From: Liolophura sinensis | Lineage: Eukaryota > Mollusca > Polyplacophora > Chitonida > Chitonidae | Assembly: GCF_032854445.1 (NCBI RefSeq) | Contig: NC_088295.1 | Coordinates: forward strand, 22,803,385-22,867,384 | DNA length: 64,000 nt | Reading direction: 5' to 3' | Shown here: positions 35,484 through 50,239 of the stretch, piece by piece | Layout of the letters: every line of letters starts with the position of its first letter | How positions within the stretch are numbered: the stretch's first letter is position 1 | Position numbers and translations under genes: made by a program | The notes under the pieces: model-generated | Seen by the model: the letters and a program-made list of their open reading frames with translations, nothing else | Database searches by the model: none | Told to the model about the DNA's origin: nothing

Positions 35484-36261
35484 TCCAGCATGACCGCTCT
35501 GTACTGTTTGTGAGCTACATCCATGACTGACCATCACGTTAGATCACTGGCCCAAAGAGAGACCGGGGCTACAAATCATGTAATCTGTCAATCCAGCAGC
35601 ACACTCCACCATGAGCAGATATTTACTTATCTGTAAACAACATTCTGTTTACACAAATATATTATGGAAATATATAGTGTAGAAGTAAACAAATATTTTG
35701 CATAATGGTAACCAAATGAGTAATTGCTACCCATACATGTAGTGTGATATACAACATAATTACGGGTGTCTACAATGGTAGAGTAGTAAAATGTGCTTAT
35801 CTTTGAATCACCAGAACACACGAGACGTGAGTTCAATCCTATTCTTCGACAAATGAATTCCGGGATTCCTTGCATTCATTATTGACATTAAGTGGTTGAC
35901 GAGGTTTCACGTGTTGTCTTGCATGAAGTTGATTGGAAACCACAATTAAGTGACCTTCCACCGATGTGATAATTCGCTACAGGGCATATATGGATTCTCC
36001 AATGCACCCATTAATCTCGCCACCTTCGTACACTGCTTCACAACTGAAACTTCATGAGTTTTGCCGTTATTAACTAACATTCAAACAGATCAAACAAGTA
36101 GGCTACACGCATAAGTAGAATGGGAACACGCAAGACAGATGGAAGCAGTTTTCAGTTTTGAATAGTGTCCAAGAAATACATGTAGTTGACATTCTTGGCA
36201 TTCTATGCATGTACATACGCTTCTCTAATTGTTCATGATTTAAATCTTCGTAGTATCGGTT

Positions 36262-36343
36262 CGTCCAGGCCTACCGCTGGTCTCGCTCATATAAGTGAAA
36301 TATTATTGAGCACGGCATAAAACTCACCCTATCAAATAAATAA
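36262..36343 (+). mobile_element. SINE 3' fragment
   Basis: Contains ATATAAGTGAAATATTATTG, AGCACGGCATAAAACTCACC and ATCAAATAAATAA, matching the tail of the shared SINE. Confidence 0.75.
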
Positions 36344-38305
36344 TGCACACTGAGGGCTGAATAACATAAATATTTTTCGAATGAGATGTGGAACAGTTAA
36401 CCCAAGAGACGGGAAGACCTTTATATAAACAATAAATGGATTTATAACACCTGTTCTTTTTACTGTAAGGCAGTTGTGTTTCCAGAAGCTAAAACAATGT
36501 AAATATTTCAGCTTTTACATTTTCTAAGGCAAACTTACATGTATATACACCGTAGGCCTACAGTCAAAACATTTGGTTGCACCGTCCAAGTGCATCTGCC
36601 CAAATATGTCCGTGTGCGTAGTTCCCTTTTCTGGAAGCGAGAGATGCACCACACAATGAACTTTGTTCGTTTTGCACATCAAGCTGCGAAATTAATTAAA
36701 TAATTCTCTTTGCAGCGCTGTTTTCATGCAAGTTTAGAAAAGACAAGTCGGACAACTCTGTTCTGTTTTTCCAAAGCTTAATACACAGGTGGTCTCCCCT
36801 GAACCACAACATCGACATTGGGTTCATGAAGAACAAACTCAATGACGGAAAACTACCCAATGTTTGAATTCCCTTATTCCGGCAGTTTCACCCACCCACT
36901 AACCTCACATCCACCGTATTAGTGTAAAATGAGTATGGCATTACTGAATAACAATAAAATATAAAATATAACCCAAGTTCCTATTGGCTGACGGCTGGAA
37001 TATGAGTGTAAGTTTCGCCCCATAGCTTTTAACCCGGAATTTGGAGATATGAGCAGCCGACCAAAGTGCTTTTCAAACCTTTACTTTTATAGTATACACG
37101 GGTGTGTCGTATGGTATGGGGTACATGACGGCTACAGGATTTTTGCGCCTGTGCTGGAGACCAAGCCATAACGTCTGCTTAAATGGTATAGGTGTAGGCC
37201 TATATACTTATAAGGCTATCGCCGCATTGCGGAACAGCCCCCAAAATCTCAGTCAAAAGACACTTTAATATCATATGTAATACGATCACCACGTACATTT
37301 CGAAGTAAAGTATATATTTGGTCGCAGTAGAGGTGTTATAGGAAGCCCCAGAGGGTTTCGCTTAACTCAGTGTGCATGGATCAAAACGCAGATGTGTCTG
37401 TCCACAGCTGCACGCGCGCTCTGAAAATTCCAACTTCATTTCCTGAAGTCTGTGAGGTAATAACCGACAGGAAGCAAAGTTACAGTCCTGTCTTGTCCTG
37501 CGCGTGGTGGTATTACAGGATAGTGGTGTAGAAGAAAAGTGACAGCAGTTGGCAACGGGTAAAGTTTACCGCTTATCATATGGCCGTGTATACGCTTCTG
37601 TTTACAAGCCTTCACAGACGTGACTTACTACATGGCACAGCAACGCCTGTCATCCATTTGCTAATATTAATGGAGCGATGACGTATGTTACATGCTTAGA
37701 AGAGATGAAAACTGTGAGAAGTTATGGGTTCCTCATTGGGTTTGTCAGAGCAAGCGGGTCGTTGCCATGCAGCTGTTGGTGTGGGAGAGGTATAGGCCAC
37801 ACGACCCTTCTAAATGGTAACACAGCCAGTCCTAGTATTCCAGAAATGCAAGGTTACAATAAAACAAAACTACAAAGACCTGGTTTATCTTTTATTTAAT
37901 TGTTTTCCACGGACATTACATAGACATTAGGGAACTTCTTAATGTCAGAGTTTATTATAGTTTTATGCCTAACAAAACACATTATCATCAACAAAACATT
38001 ATACATGAGCATGTTTATTTGTTGCCTGAGAACGCAAATGACATTATTTTGAATCACGACAAGACAGTGCACGGGAAGTGAACGGAAACTGTTCGCTATC
38101 GAACATATCTGGAGCATCCCAGACGACTGTGGTTGCTGTGGTATGCGTAAACACACAGAAATTGTCACATACAACTCAGATTGTTATGGAATACTTGAAC
38201 CGTGTCACGAAATTACAACAGTATCATTTCATCTCCCTTTTCCCACAGAAAACGCATCTTGTCAAACCAATTAATTACACAATCGTGATGTATACCTGCT
38301 GTAAG

Positions 38306-39955
38306 ATGCCACTAAAACGGTCAAGGTTTATTTATGTTATAAGATGCCACTAAAACGGTCAGGGTTTATCTGTAATAAGATGCCACTTAAACGGTCAAGA
38401 GTTATCTGTTATAAGATGCCACTAAAACGGTCAGGGTTTACCTATGTTATAAGACGCCACTAAAACGGCCAGGATTTATCTGTTATAAGATGCCACTAAA
38501 ACGGTCAGGATTTATCTGTAATACGGTGCCACTTAAACGGTCGGGGTTTATCTGTAATAAGATGCCACTAAAACGGTCAGGATTTATCTGTTATAAGATG
38601 CCACTAAAACGGTCAGGATTTATCTGTTATAAGATGTCACTTAAACGGTCAGGATTTATCTGTTATAAGACGCCACTAAAACGGTCAGGTTTTACCTATG
38701 TTATAAGATTCCACTAAGACAGTCGGGGTTTATCTGTAATACGATGCCACTAAAGCGGTCAGGATTTATCTGTTATAAGATGCCACTAAAACGGTCAGGA
38801 TTTATCTGTTATAAGACGCCACTAAAACGGTCAGGTTTTACCTATGTTATAAGATTCCACTAAAACAGTCGGGGTTTATCTGTAATACGATGCCACTAAA
38901 ACGGTCAGGATTTATCTGTTATAAGATGCCACTAAAACGGTCAGGGTTTATCTATGTTATAAGATGCCTTCTAAAACGGTCGGGATTTATTTATGTTATA
39001 AAGATGCCACTAAAACAGTCGGGGTTTATCTGTAATACGATGCCACTAAAACGGTCAGGATTTATCTGTTATAAGATGCCACTAAAACGGTCAGGGTTTA
39101 TCTATGTTATAAGATGCCTTCTAAAACGGTCGGGATTTATTTATGTTATAAAGATGCCACTAAAACGGTCAGGATTTATCTATGTTATAAGATGCCACTA
39201 AAACGATCAGGATTTATCTGTTATAAGACGCCACTAAAACGGTAAGGATTTATCTGTTACAAGATACCACTAAAACGGTCAGGATTTATTTATGTTATAA
39301 GATGCCACTAAATCGGTCGGGATTTAGCTGTAATAAGATGCCACTAAAACGGTCAGGATTTATAAGATGCCAATAAAAGGGTCAGGGCTTATCTGTGTTA
39401 TGTCACTAAAACGGTCAGGATTTATCTATGTTACAAGATGCCTTCTAAAACGGTCAAGATTTATCTATGTTATAAGATGCCTTTTAAAACGACCATCATG
39501 TATTGCTGTTATAAAATGCTCACTAATACGATCGTGATCTATCCCTTTTGTAAAATGCCCACTAAATTGATCGTGATGTATACCTGTTATAAGATGTTCA
39601 CTACAACGATCGTGATCTATTCCTTTTGTAAAATGCCCACTAAATTGCTCGTGATGTATGCCTGTTATAAGACTCACTAAAACAATTGTGATCTATCCCT
39701 TTTGCAAGATGCCCACTAAAACGATCGTGATCTATGCCTGCTATAACATGCTCACTAAACCGATCGTGATCTAGCCGTTTTGAAAGATGCCCTTTAAAAC
39801 GAACGTGATCTATCCCTTTTGTATGATGCCCACTAAAACGATTATCAATCCTTTTTGTAAGATTCCCACTAAAACGATCGTGATGTATGCCTGTATAAAA
39901 TGCCAACTAAAACGATCGTGATCTGTCCCTGTTTTAAGATGCTCACTAAAACTTA
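38306..39955. repeat. 36-bp minisatellite, about 45 units in two sub-families
   Basis: Left part (38306-about 39480): about 32 units of ATGCCACTAAAACGGTCAGG followed by ATTTATCTGTTATAAG, each opening with ATG and in frame as MPLKRSGFICYK. Some units carry three or four extra bases (TTTATCTATGTTATAAG). Right part (about 39480-39955): units with CCCACTAAAACGATCGTGAT and alternating linkers CTATCCCTTTTGTAAAATG and GTATGCCTGTTATAAGATG, a higher-order pair. No start-to-stop gene or splice context; the repeated ATG frames are treated as a repeat by-product. Confidence 0.93.
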
Positions 39956-42008
39956 GCTTTGTACTACATTTAGCAAATCTTGTCTGCAAATACTTTCCAA
40001 AGTTGACACTAATTAGTTGTCTATATAAATGAATCTTACCGAAATGACGTGTGTATGCATGGTTGTATATATACGGAGACCAAGGAATGGCGATGCCTCA
40101 TAACTTTTGTTATCTGTTCATTTAATTTAAAAACAGGCACCATTATGCAACAGATTTCACCACAAGTTCTCCTGCAACGGACACGAGTACATATACAGTG
40201 TCAATAATCGTTCCTTTCGAATATAACTCGTTAAATCAGCTTGTTGAGACAACTGTGAGAAATTCTTATTCAGATCTTTATCATAAAGAATACATAAAGA
40301 CCCATGTGTCCTCCATTAGTACCGGAAATTACACGTTCTGACATCGACTGGTCCCTGCCAGATAACAATATTGATGAGGATCAAATATGGTACAAAACGG
40401 AGGCTGCTCTTTCCAAAGGATGGGGAACATTTCACGTCTAAACAAGTCGGTTCTGTGTTGTATGCGAACATACACCAACCTCTGCAGTTACGAGCCAGTG
40501 CTTGTACACTACACCTTTAATTTACAGAGTACACCTATGCAGAAACTGTGACTTATTACAGAAAAGAACAAAATAAAACACGCACTCCGCTTGGGCCTAC
40601 TTGTTTTAGGCGGGTTACGTTAACATGTATTAACTAAAGCGATTTTCAAATGATTTGGCCTTCTAATCTCAACCGTAACCAGAGAGTTACATCTGTCCAT
40701 GACGCTGTGTTCCATTTGCTTTGTGTACTTCTGTGAAATTCGGCCATTCTTAAGGTTATCTGCACAAAACATGGATCATTGTAAAACGAGTATTCCTGAA
40801 ATATATTGCCCGTAACAACCAGCGAAGTAAGATGGTGTCATCTGCACACTTTGGTCCATATCATGGCGTCTACAATGGTAACAGAAGGGATCTTGGAGTA
40901 ACTCACAAACGAACAACTCTTGCATGCTGTCAGCAAACCACGAATTGTGCCACTCACCATACTGTATGGAACTAATACATGTAGTTGTCACGATTTTTTC
41001 TGTTAGACTAAAAGATGTGTTAAAGTTCAAAGCAATGTAACTATTTGTGAGTCCAGGGGACATCACGGTAAACATTTTCGATATCCACATTAACACAGAA
41101 AACGTACATTGACGTGAATACACCAGGGAATCATTCAGTGACCAACGACTAAATTAACGGGAAAATAGCTGACGTTTAGTTTTCATGTACTATAAAGCTG
41201 TCATCAGGATGGTTTTATTTGTTGAACAGAATGACTTCTGGCGTGTTAACCATGGTATTCCCATGTTGTAAATGACAAGGGACCAAGTGTTTCTTTACAG
41301 ATGAAGTAAATATGGCGATGGAAAATGAAAATGTTAAGTTTAATGTTAATTAAATGTTAAGTTCGTTTTACAACTGTTTTTTTATATGGCTTCTACAGAT
41401 TAGAAAATGGGTAAGAAAATGTAATACATGTTTTTTAAAACATATCACATTTTGAACTTATGCTACAATGAACAAATATAACTACACATTCCAGACAAAA
41501 ATTACGATTGCAAAAGTAGTGTCATGTCAGATGTTACTTTAACGAGAAATGGAGGTAGATGTACAGCAGCAGACATTCGGAGACAAAAATATACACCCCT
41601 GAATATAAAGATGTAAACGCTACTTGACTACGAACTCATTTCGTAATTTTTACAAATCGAAGAGGTAGATACGCAAAAATTGACAAAAAATACTGTAATA
41701 CATAAATAATGTGTAACATTAATTGAACTACGGAAACAAAGTAGGGCTGAGACAAGAGAGTGTGGCGGATGTTAATTACAAGGGGGCGATAACTCATATG
41801 GCGTCCTTCAACACTTGCCTGTACGACACTTCAGATGGCAATAGTTATCTCAAAATAAAAAGAGCTTGTTAATTTGAAATATCAGAAGTACCAGATGTAA
41901 CAATATGGTAACATTTTCTTTAAGTTGAAAAGATATTCCTCTCTACACGTCATTATAAAATGAACCGCCGGATAAAGCTCATTGCGTAGTTCTACAGTCA
42001 CAAACCCA
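39956..42008. other. Intergenic downstream of the TSP1-protease gene
   Basis: No confident exon. A minus-strand open frame at about 40776-41123 (115 codons from a non-ATG start) has protein-like composition but no domain I recognise and no ATG near its start. The 3' UTR of the protease gene ending at 42009 should lie at the right end. Confidence 0.5.
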
Positions 42009-45000
42009 TTACTCCTTGCCAAGAGTCTTATAAATCCAAGGGAGATAAGCTGTCACATTGGTATAGATTCCGAACTTGCCTTTTTCTCCGCAACCCTCTC
42101 CGTAACTGGTGACACCATGTACATACCAGCGGGTCGTACCATTTAGCTGTCGTGGACACATCAAAGGGCCGCCACTATCACCTGCACAAGAGTCTACCCC
42201 TCCCTGTTTGTAGCCAGCACATATTTGACTATTGGAAATATCATACTCAAAGGACTTTTGGCACCTGTCTCTCTCCACAATCGGCAACTCTGCTTCCCGC
42301 AATACGTCCACACCGTATATGTTGGCGTTTTTCACTTTGCCCCATCCCACAGTGTGGCAGATCGTGCCTGGTTTGACGCCGGGGTCATTGGCGCCCGGTA
42401 AACAGGCGTACCCGATAGCGTCATTTTGGTTCACCGGCCGTCGAAGTTTTAACAAAGCTATGTCATTTGATATTGTATCATAATCAAAGCGAGGATGAGG
42501 AATATCTTTTGCCAGTTTGAGATCAAGTTTAGTTGGTTCATAGGCGTTGATGTCATGAACGCCAACGCGTACAATCACTCTACGCCGACGCTGTTTTTTA
42601 CGTATGCAGTGGGCGGCAGTGAGTACCCAGCTTGGCGCCACCAACGTCCCCCCACAATATTGCTCCTTAAATCGGGTCATAATGGCCACCTGCCGAGAGA
42701 CAAGGAAAAGCACATGAAACATATTATACTGAGGTTCGTGATAACATAACTGTGTGGGCCTGATGATGATGTCATTCTTACCACAAGAGACAAACGGTTT
42801 TACATTTATATCTGTACATTCGGAGTAAATCGTGACATTATCATTATAGAAGAAAGCGGACCAACCTGGCTATATGTCGATTGGCGTTCTGGCGCGCCTA
42901 GTCTAAAGATTCCCCAGTCACCTCAGACCTGATCTGTGTTTTATTGCAAGTGTGATATGTCAATAAAACTTGTCTGGTGTCATCAAGAAATCCGTTTTCG
43001 ACAGAGGCCGGCTAGTAAACCAACTCTGGGATCAATACGTGTACATGCTCTGTGTTATAATTTGTACTTGTGTAAGGGGAACCAGAAGACCCGGGTCTCT
43101 CTCGTTCCATGATTAGCCTTTTGAAATTGCACAGCCAGGCTCTAAGCTAATTTCTGAGATCGACATTTAACCAAGAAGGCAGTTATTATCGAAGCTTTCA
43201 ACAAGACATGTGATTACTAATCCAGTTACTGCAAAGCTTTCTTAAGGCGCTAAAGTCATGTAGACGGTCGATAAGGGAGTCTATCTTTATAGGAGCAACC
43301 ACTGGCGGTTCTCTGTTGACAATCGTTTGCTCTCGGTTGCCGCCATGGCCCACACATTCTCACTTCATATCAACCTTTATAATTAAATATCAAAGTCCTC
43401 CAGTAGTTTTGAAACGCGCCTATCGTAACGAACTTGTGCCAGATCTTGCTTTCCTCTGATATTCTAAATAATATGTGACAATTTGGGGGGACTGCCTAGA
43501 TAGCGGAGTACGCTCTGACGTGGAGATGCGTGGGAGAGAAGGCTTCCATCCAGAGTGCCAATTTTAGGGAACATGAATAGACTCTGCGGCATATAGGACA
43601 AATCCGAAGAATTTTAGCTCAGTCTCGGTCAACTGCCAATGAGCAGCTAAGGTTTCAAAATAAGTGTCTGAATCTCGGCCACGGCTTCTTTTTGGTCCGC
43701 TTTGATCGATCGACTTGAGAGGATAATTATAAGCAACTTTGGCACTTAAATTTGTCAAATAAAACTGTGTTAAGTATACTAGTATCTTGCATTCTGGAAT
43801 GCAATTCAACCATTTTAATTGCAAGCAATGTAACAGTCTCAAATTCTCTTTTTCCCTTTTGCAAAGCTTTAGAAGTTAATGTCCACCCCGCGCCTTATCG
43901 AGATAACCAACTGTTTATCGTGGGAGCCCTGATGTAATTTTGTCATCTGTATGTGTTCCACGAAGTGACTTAGCTTGTCACACCACCCACGTGTAGAAAA
44001 ACACACTTGCAATTCCACGGGATTATTCTTGTCTTGAACTTACTTACAAGGAAGATTACATATACGTGGGTTTTATTAAAGGCAAACATAAAACATCATT
44101 TTGTTAGACCTAACAGAAAACTCGTTGACTAACATTTCGACATCCAACTCAAGTGCAGAAAGTATCAAGCTTTTGTCAATCACCCAAGGAAAGCACTAAC
44201 GTATATACATGTATCATCTCCGACATCAAAACTATCATCTTCGAACTGCACAACAAACTATCAACTCAAACATACATTGCAGTCATCCATCATTTTTAAC
44301 CGACGAAAGCTTGTCCGATTTATGGACTCCTCATTCAATTCCTACGGGTTAGTCAAGTCTCATATATACACACTGAATAAGTCATAACTGGAATACTGCT
44401 GTGTAAAGATTATTATCGGCAATTTAGTATACATTTGAACACATGTATAGCTTCGCAAGAGGCCATGCAAAACCTATTGTCTGAACCACCAATAAAGCTT
44501 CTACATTATGCAAAGATATATCCTTCTTTGCTGATCAATTTATTGCTCTTAGGTGATCATTAATAACATTTCTCTGACACTGTGGCGTCGTCCGCGGATG
44601 GATAAAGTTGAATTCCACCGAAAGTTTTCACCTATTTATTTCTTTTCTGTCAACTCCTGACATCTGTGTAAAACTATGTAGACATATAAATTGGTGTAAA
44701 CTTTTTCCATATGCCACGCGCGATCGTCATGACAGACAAGCGTTATCTGCTTTCCCCTCATCAACTTTCAGTAAAATTACTTTCATGGACAAATTAAGCA
44801 GCCCCTGGACAACTGGTCGATCTTGTCAGCTGACAATCCCGTATGGATATATTATTACATAGCTTGACTAGGGATCAGTGGTCGCGACCCTTGGGCTGTT
44901 TGTTTGAGCCTTCTCTTACCTGCCATGGCCAGCTGCCCTCCCGGGCCACACGTCCCCCAACAACCCGATAGGAGCCCCTTTTCTCTTCCGGTCGTATTCC

Positions 45001-48000
45001 ACAAATGTCATGGATTTCCTCCGTGGTCACCGGCTCTACTAATGGCTTCTCGCTGGCGGCTACACCTGGAATACAAATCCAACGACCATAAACTACAGTA
45101 CTTTGGACAGTGGAAGAGGACGCCAGACGATGGGTAAATGATACTTCGTCTGGCAAACCGTAATGGCTGAAGGCAAGGGAAGTTCACAAACTGTTTTGTC
45201 TCGGAGTGTCGTCTGCGCAGTCGAAGGAGAAGACGGTCACAGAATGTCAAATTATCTTAGCCGTCTGAACGGAATCTTGTCTGATTGTACAGATACTATT
45301 TGTACAGACTCACCTGGTGTAGGAGAAGCAGTCGTTAGGGATTTACGGGGCTCTGGCGTTGTTCTTTCTTCAGCCTGAATCGTGAAGCGTTTCCTGCAAG
45401 GGGTGCTGGGCACGTGACATCGTTTCTCTTCTTGTATATAACTACTGCCACAAATGCGCGGCATTTCACACTGTCTTGTGCGCCTGCGTTTACAGGAGCG
45501 CGTGCATGGCCCCCAATTGGACCAAGATCCGTACAGCATGTCGTACAGTAACTGGTCAATGAGTCTGTTGGTTCGCTTTTTAAAACCAATTACTTTGTAA
45601 GATACTTTGCTGCATTTTCTTCGTCGTTTACCTTTGCAGCGTTTTCTTTCCTTCAATACAACGTTTTTGCCACAGAGGTTACCTTTGACACAGTGTCGTT
45701 TTCTGGACATTTCACAGCGTTTAGAGCACTTGGACCAAGCAGACCAGGGGCCGTAATGCTCACATAATACGTCACTGTCCAGTCCGCCATCCTCCGACTT
45801 TCCCGGCCTTCCCTTTGATTTTTTCTTACCGGTAGCCCTTTCGCTGTGCGTTCGATTTCTGTTCTCCTCGAATTTCTGCTCAAACATAAAGAAACAGATT
45901 CAGAGGTACAGGTCTACAATTTTATAGGATGAATAATCGTAAGTGCCGGTAAATGTTTAAGACAAATAGGCATTACGAAGTTTGTATTCGTGCCATTTAC
46001 TACACAATCATCCCTTACAACTGGTCAGAAATGACGTCATATAATGGTCCTGTGCTTTAAGGTCATAAAATAGTCCCATATTTGCTGGTCAGAGATGATA
46101 TCACACAACAGTAATGTGTTATCAGGTCAAAGATGGTGTCATATATTCTGGTTAGAGAATATAATGATCTTACATACAATATAGGTTATGAAAGTTTCTC
46201 CATCAAATCCCTTGTTGTGGTTTCCAAGCTGGAAAATGAGAGATATTCTCTTCAGTTGACGACATTATATTGAACCGGTCTTAGTACTTTCGATTACATT
46301 ATGAACATTCACTGCGGTACCGCTACATGACACATCTCTTATGAAAACAAGACTGTGTGTTCGAATTCAACACTGGCTTCCTAGCGGAACGCTTAATTCT
46401 CTACTCCACTTTGTGAGATGCATTTCCGGGGATTTGACACGACAGTTCGACAATCAAGCCTGGCATATGTCATTTAGTGAATCATTTAATTAATACGAGG
46501 TGAAACACCAAACAAATATATATCATATATCTATCCTCTGGAACGAACACAAGAAAAACAACTACTCCATCTTGATGATGGCAATAAGCACATCATGAAA
46601 GGTATACATAGTACAGTACCGTATAGTTATAAAATGATGGATGTATAATACAGCAAACTAAAACACCGGGAACTAACATGCTTGAACAACACAACTTCTT
46701 CTGCTTGAAAAGCAGTTTCTTGGCACTGGTGGAAATTACGGTTGAGACATGTAGATGCCGTAACTTTTTAGTTATATAGCTATGCCGTGTGCGCCTCTCC
46801 TGCCCCAGGATGACCACCCAAGTGCACAGGGTTCAGTCAGTGCTTGACAGGCTGGGCAGTATACATGGGGTATCTCCAGGCCAGGGAGCTATCAAGGTCC
46901 GCAGTCATACCCCCGGGCATACTCCTCTCTTCCTTCTGACAGCTCGAAACACTTGCGTGCCCGAAACCTATAGTATAAAGCCATGTACAACTGTAGTGCG
47001 TGGAGGTAGCCGCTCTCATTTAATGGATTACTACAGCTCATGTCATTTAACGGACCATTATCATGAGCATAGTGTCATGTGTCATAAATCTCCTTTAAAC
47101 TTAGTTTTATGGCCACGAGAAGATCCGGCGCTCCTCGTGCCGCGGATTTGGACTGGCTGTTGGTGGGCTGGAGCAGTCATTGCTGGCCCACACAAGCCAC
47201 TTTCCTTTAATCACCAATCTCCGTAAATCACTCCCAACCACATATAATTTGGAAGACCCAGTTTTAGATGACCACGAAATGTCCAAGATCATTTACAAAT
47301 ACTGGTATATGCACCCCGGATAGTAGAGATTCTATAGCTCTGCATTTGCAGACACTGATGAAGATGTCTTCTAAATACGTTTCACATCTCTCCGTGATAG
47401 ATAACTCGGCTGCCGGGAAAACCATGGTGAATTTTCTTTATTGGTATACCCGGTCGCCTATAGCGACCGTGTGTAGCAACAGTGCAAAATAACCTCAAAT
47501 TGACGATAGATGGGATTGAACTCATGGATGACATCAACTTTACGAGGCACGGATAAACAAACATGGCCGTATATGTATGCTAAATTGGTAAAGGATGACT
47601 GTAAAAGGGCAAGTGTACAAGTTAAATTCGTATCTGTAAAGACAGAGATTTCTCACTGTGTTATTGTGTGGCAAGTAACAGATGCGACTTCAATCTGTTA
47701 CTTCTCAAATCACCTCATAGCCGCGAGTGTTTAAGTAGAGTGTTGCTGGCGTATTAACATTCCGAGCGGGTGTGTCTATCTAAGAACTAAACACAGCCTC
47801 TATGAGTATGGATATCACTCACCTTATCATCCCTATTTACACTATACGCCCCTAAACCAATTCCTTGATAATCACAGGCGTGTTTTTCTGGCTGTGAACA
47901 CCACCCTGCTTCTTACAGGACGGCGATTCCCCTCGACAGCGTTCGTCCCGTTTATATAGCTGCATCAACATGATGTTTACTGTGCATGATGTAATTATGA

Positions 48001-50168
48001 AAGCTGTATTGGTCAGACGATGCAATATAGAAGGGAAAGCAACCACAGTAACACTCTTGGTAAAGACAATGACAGCTACATCGTTATCGTCAGCTGTGTT
48101 AAAAATACAATTATAACAGCTCAAATTGTACAGGTATTTTATGTATTGTGACGTAAGTAATTACACGTTACGCCATACAGCTCCATCGGTTATTATGCAA
48201 TTGTGAGAGTTCTACATAACTGTCTTGGTGTAAACATAAATACTTACAAGGTCTATTGGTAACACGTGTCTGACAGATATTTTGGTAGCAATTAAGTCCG
48301 ATAACTGTTGATAACACGAATCTGATAAATATACATTGGTCTCATAAGTCTGATAGTTGCTGATAACGCTAGTCTGATAAATGCACTGGTAAAATAAATC
48401 TGATTACTGTCGGTAACGCAAATCTGATAACTGTTGGTGACACAAATCTGATAAATGTTGGTAACACAGGTCTGATAACTGTGGGCAGCACCCGTCTAAT
48501 AACTGTTGGTAACACAAGGCTGATAACTGTTGATAACACAAGACTGATAACTGTTGGTAACATAAGTCTGATAACTGTTGGTAACACAAAACTGATAACT
48601 GTTGGTAACACAAGACTGATAGCTGTTGGTAACACATGACTGATAAGTGTTGGTAACACATGACTGATAATTGTTGGTAACACAGATCTGGTAACTGTTG
48701 GTAGCACAGGTGTTATAACTGTTGGTAAAATAAGACTGGTAGCTCTGCTCTTAACACAAGACTGATAACTGCTGATAACACAAGTCTGATAACTGTTGGT
48801 AACACAAGTCTGACAACTGTTGGTAACACAGGTGTTATAACTGTTGGTAAAATAAGTCTGGAAGCTCTGCTTTTAACGCAAGTCTCGTAACCATGCTCTG
48901 AATACAAGTGTGAGAGATACGTTGGTAACGTAAGTCTTATAGCTTTGTTATTACACGCGTCTGATAGCTGTTCGTCATACAAGTTTGACAGTTAAACACA
49001 GGATTGATAACCGTTGGCAAGACAAGTCTGGTATAGATCTGTTTTAGCACAGGCTTGATAAATACAATTTTAACACAAGTGTGATAACTGTTGGCAAAAC
49101 ACATCTAAAACCTCTGCCTGTAACACACGTCTGAAAGATGTGATGGTAACTCGACTGGATACTAGAGCTAATTTCACACAAGTACATTCGTATTGTACAA
49201 TGAATCTTAAATCAAGGAATTTGAAAAGTTTCAACACCGTTCACATTTTGACTAGAAAGCATAGAAAGCATGCGTAAAATGGCCAATAGCGTCACTTCAC
49301 ATATAACAATGCTCATATAACTCATATATATATGCCTGCACTTGCAGTTGAATCGATGGTGCAGTCTGCTAAAGGCTTTGTCTGGTGTTTATACCTTCAG
49401 TCGACAGCTCATTAGTTAGGGGCCGTCTTATCTTGGGCTCTGGCGACCTCACACAGTTACGTGCCGCGCGGGAACTCCAGTCCTGGAGCGCGAAGCAGGT
49501 TTCAATGAGTCCGCACAGAGGGATCTTAACCTCAGAACTTGCAAGGTTCTACCAATTTCCGTCCAACAAAAAACTGCAGTTGTGTCAATAACTACACAAA
49601 GTCAAGTAGGTAATGAGACGAAAAACGAATCCATTTAGTCGAGGTTTTATTTGTTTACCGAGATAGTATAACACGCTCTGGTGAGTTTGGCGCTGTGTTT
49701 GGGTTAGGCCGCGTACTGTGAGATGCGATGACAGAAAGCTGGGATATTGCCATACTATCTACAACATACAACGACACCAGGTAAAGGATGCTAGTGCGTA
49801 GCGGGGCCGCTTTCATGTAGGCCTACAAACACTTGTAAACACAAACATCATTTCTCTTCATGATATATGCATCCTTAAACTTCTCGCTGAAATTCATCAA
49901 CATTTTGCTATACATCGTGGATTAACGTTATCGTAGTTGTCTATGGCTAACTACACAGGTCTGTCCACTATCACCTCTACAGGGGAAACTCCTTCGAAAT
50001 TATGCAAGCATCGCGAACACGCACATGTTTGGGGCACGAATGGATCCAAAGACACGTTATGGGTGCGACGTTATAACATCTATTTGTCTGTTTCATTTTC
50101 GATGACTGGCCAATTAGTTATTATGTTACTACATTATGCATACTCCAGCGCGAGTTATCATGTTAAAT

Positions 50169-50239
<71 letters not shown>

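Larger units (their letters stand above)
32182..38299. other. Gene-poor stretch upstream of the JmjC-like gene
   Basis: Should contain the promoter of the minus-strand JmjC-like gene at its left end. It also holds two SINE fragments (35.4 and 36.3 kb), a 20-bp tandem repeat (34.4 kb), a tRNA-like B box near 35.83 kb and one weak small secreted-protein candidate at 34.05 kb. A minus-strand open frame near 34.69-35.00 kb has balanced composition but no recognisable domain or splice pair and is not called. Confidence 0.55.

Noticed and set aside
38306-39955. Tandem repeat read as a CRISPR array
   Set aside because: Units abut each other without unique spacers, the genome is eukaryotic and no cas gene is present.
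43564-43842. Minus-strand open frame in intron 3 of the TSP1-protease gene as an extra exon
   Set aside because: It does not fit the phase-0 junction between 44920 and 42689 that joins SWPWQ directly to VAIMTRF, as in the paralogues.
46789-47226. Plus-strand 145-codon open frame as a gene
   Set aside because: Composition looks random, there is no motif, and it lies in an intron on the opposite strand without splice signals.
48369-48982. Minus-strand frames with repeated LPTVISLV, read as a membrane protein
   Set aside because: They are produced by a 24-bp minisatellite; two frames are open at once over the same units, which argues against selection on protein.
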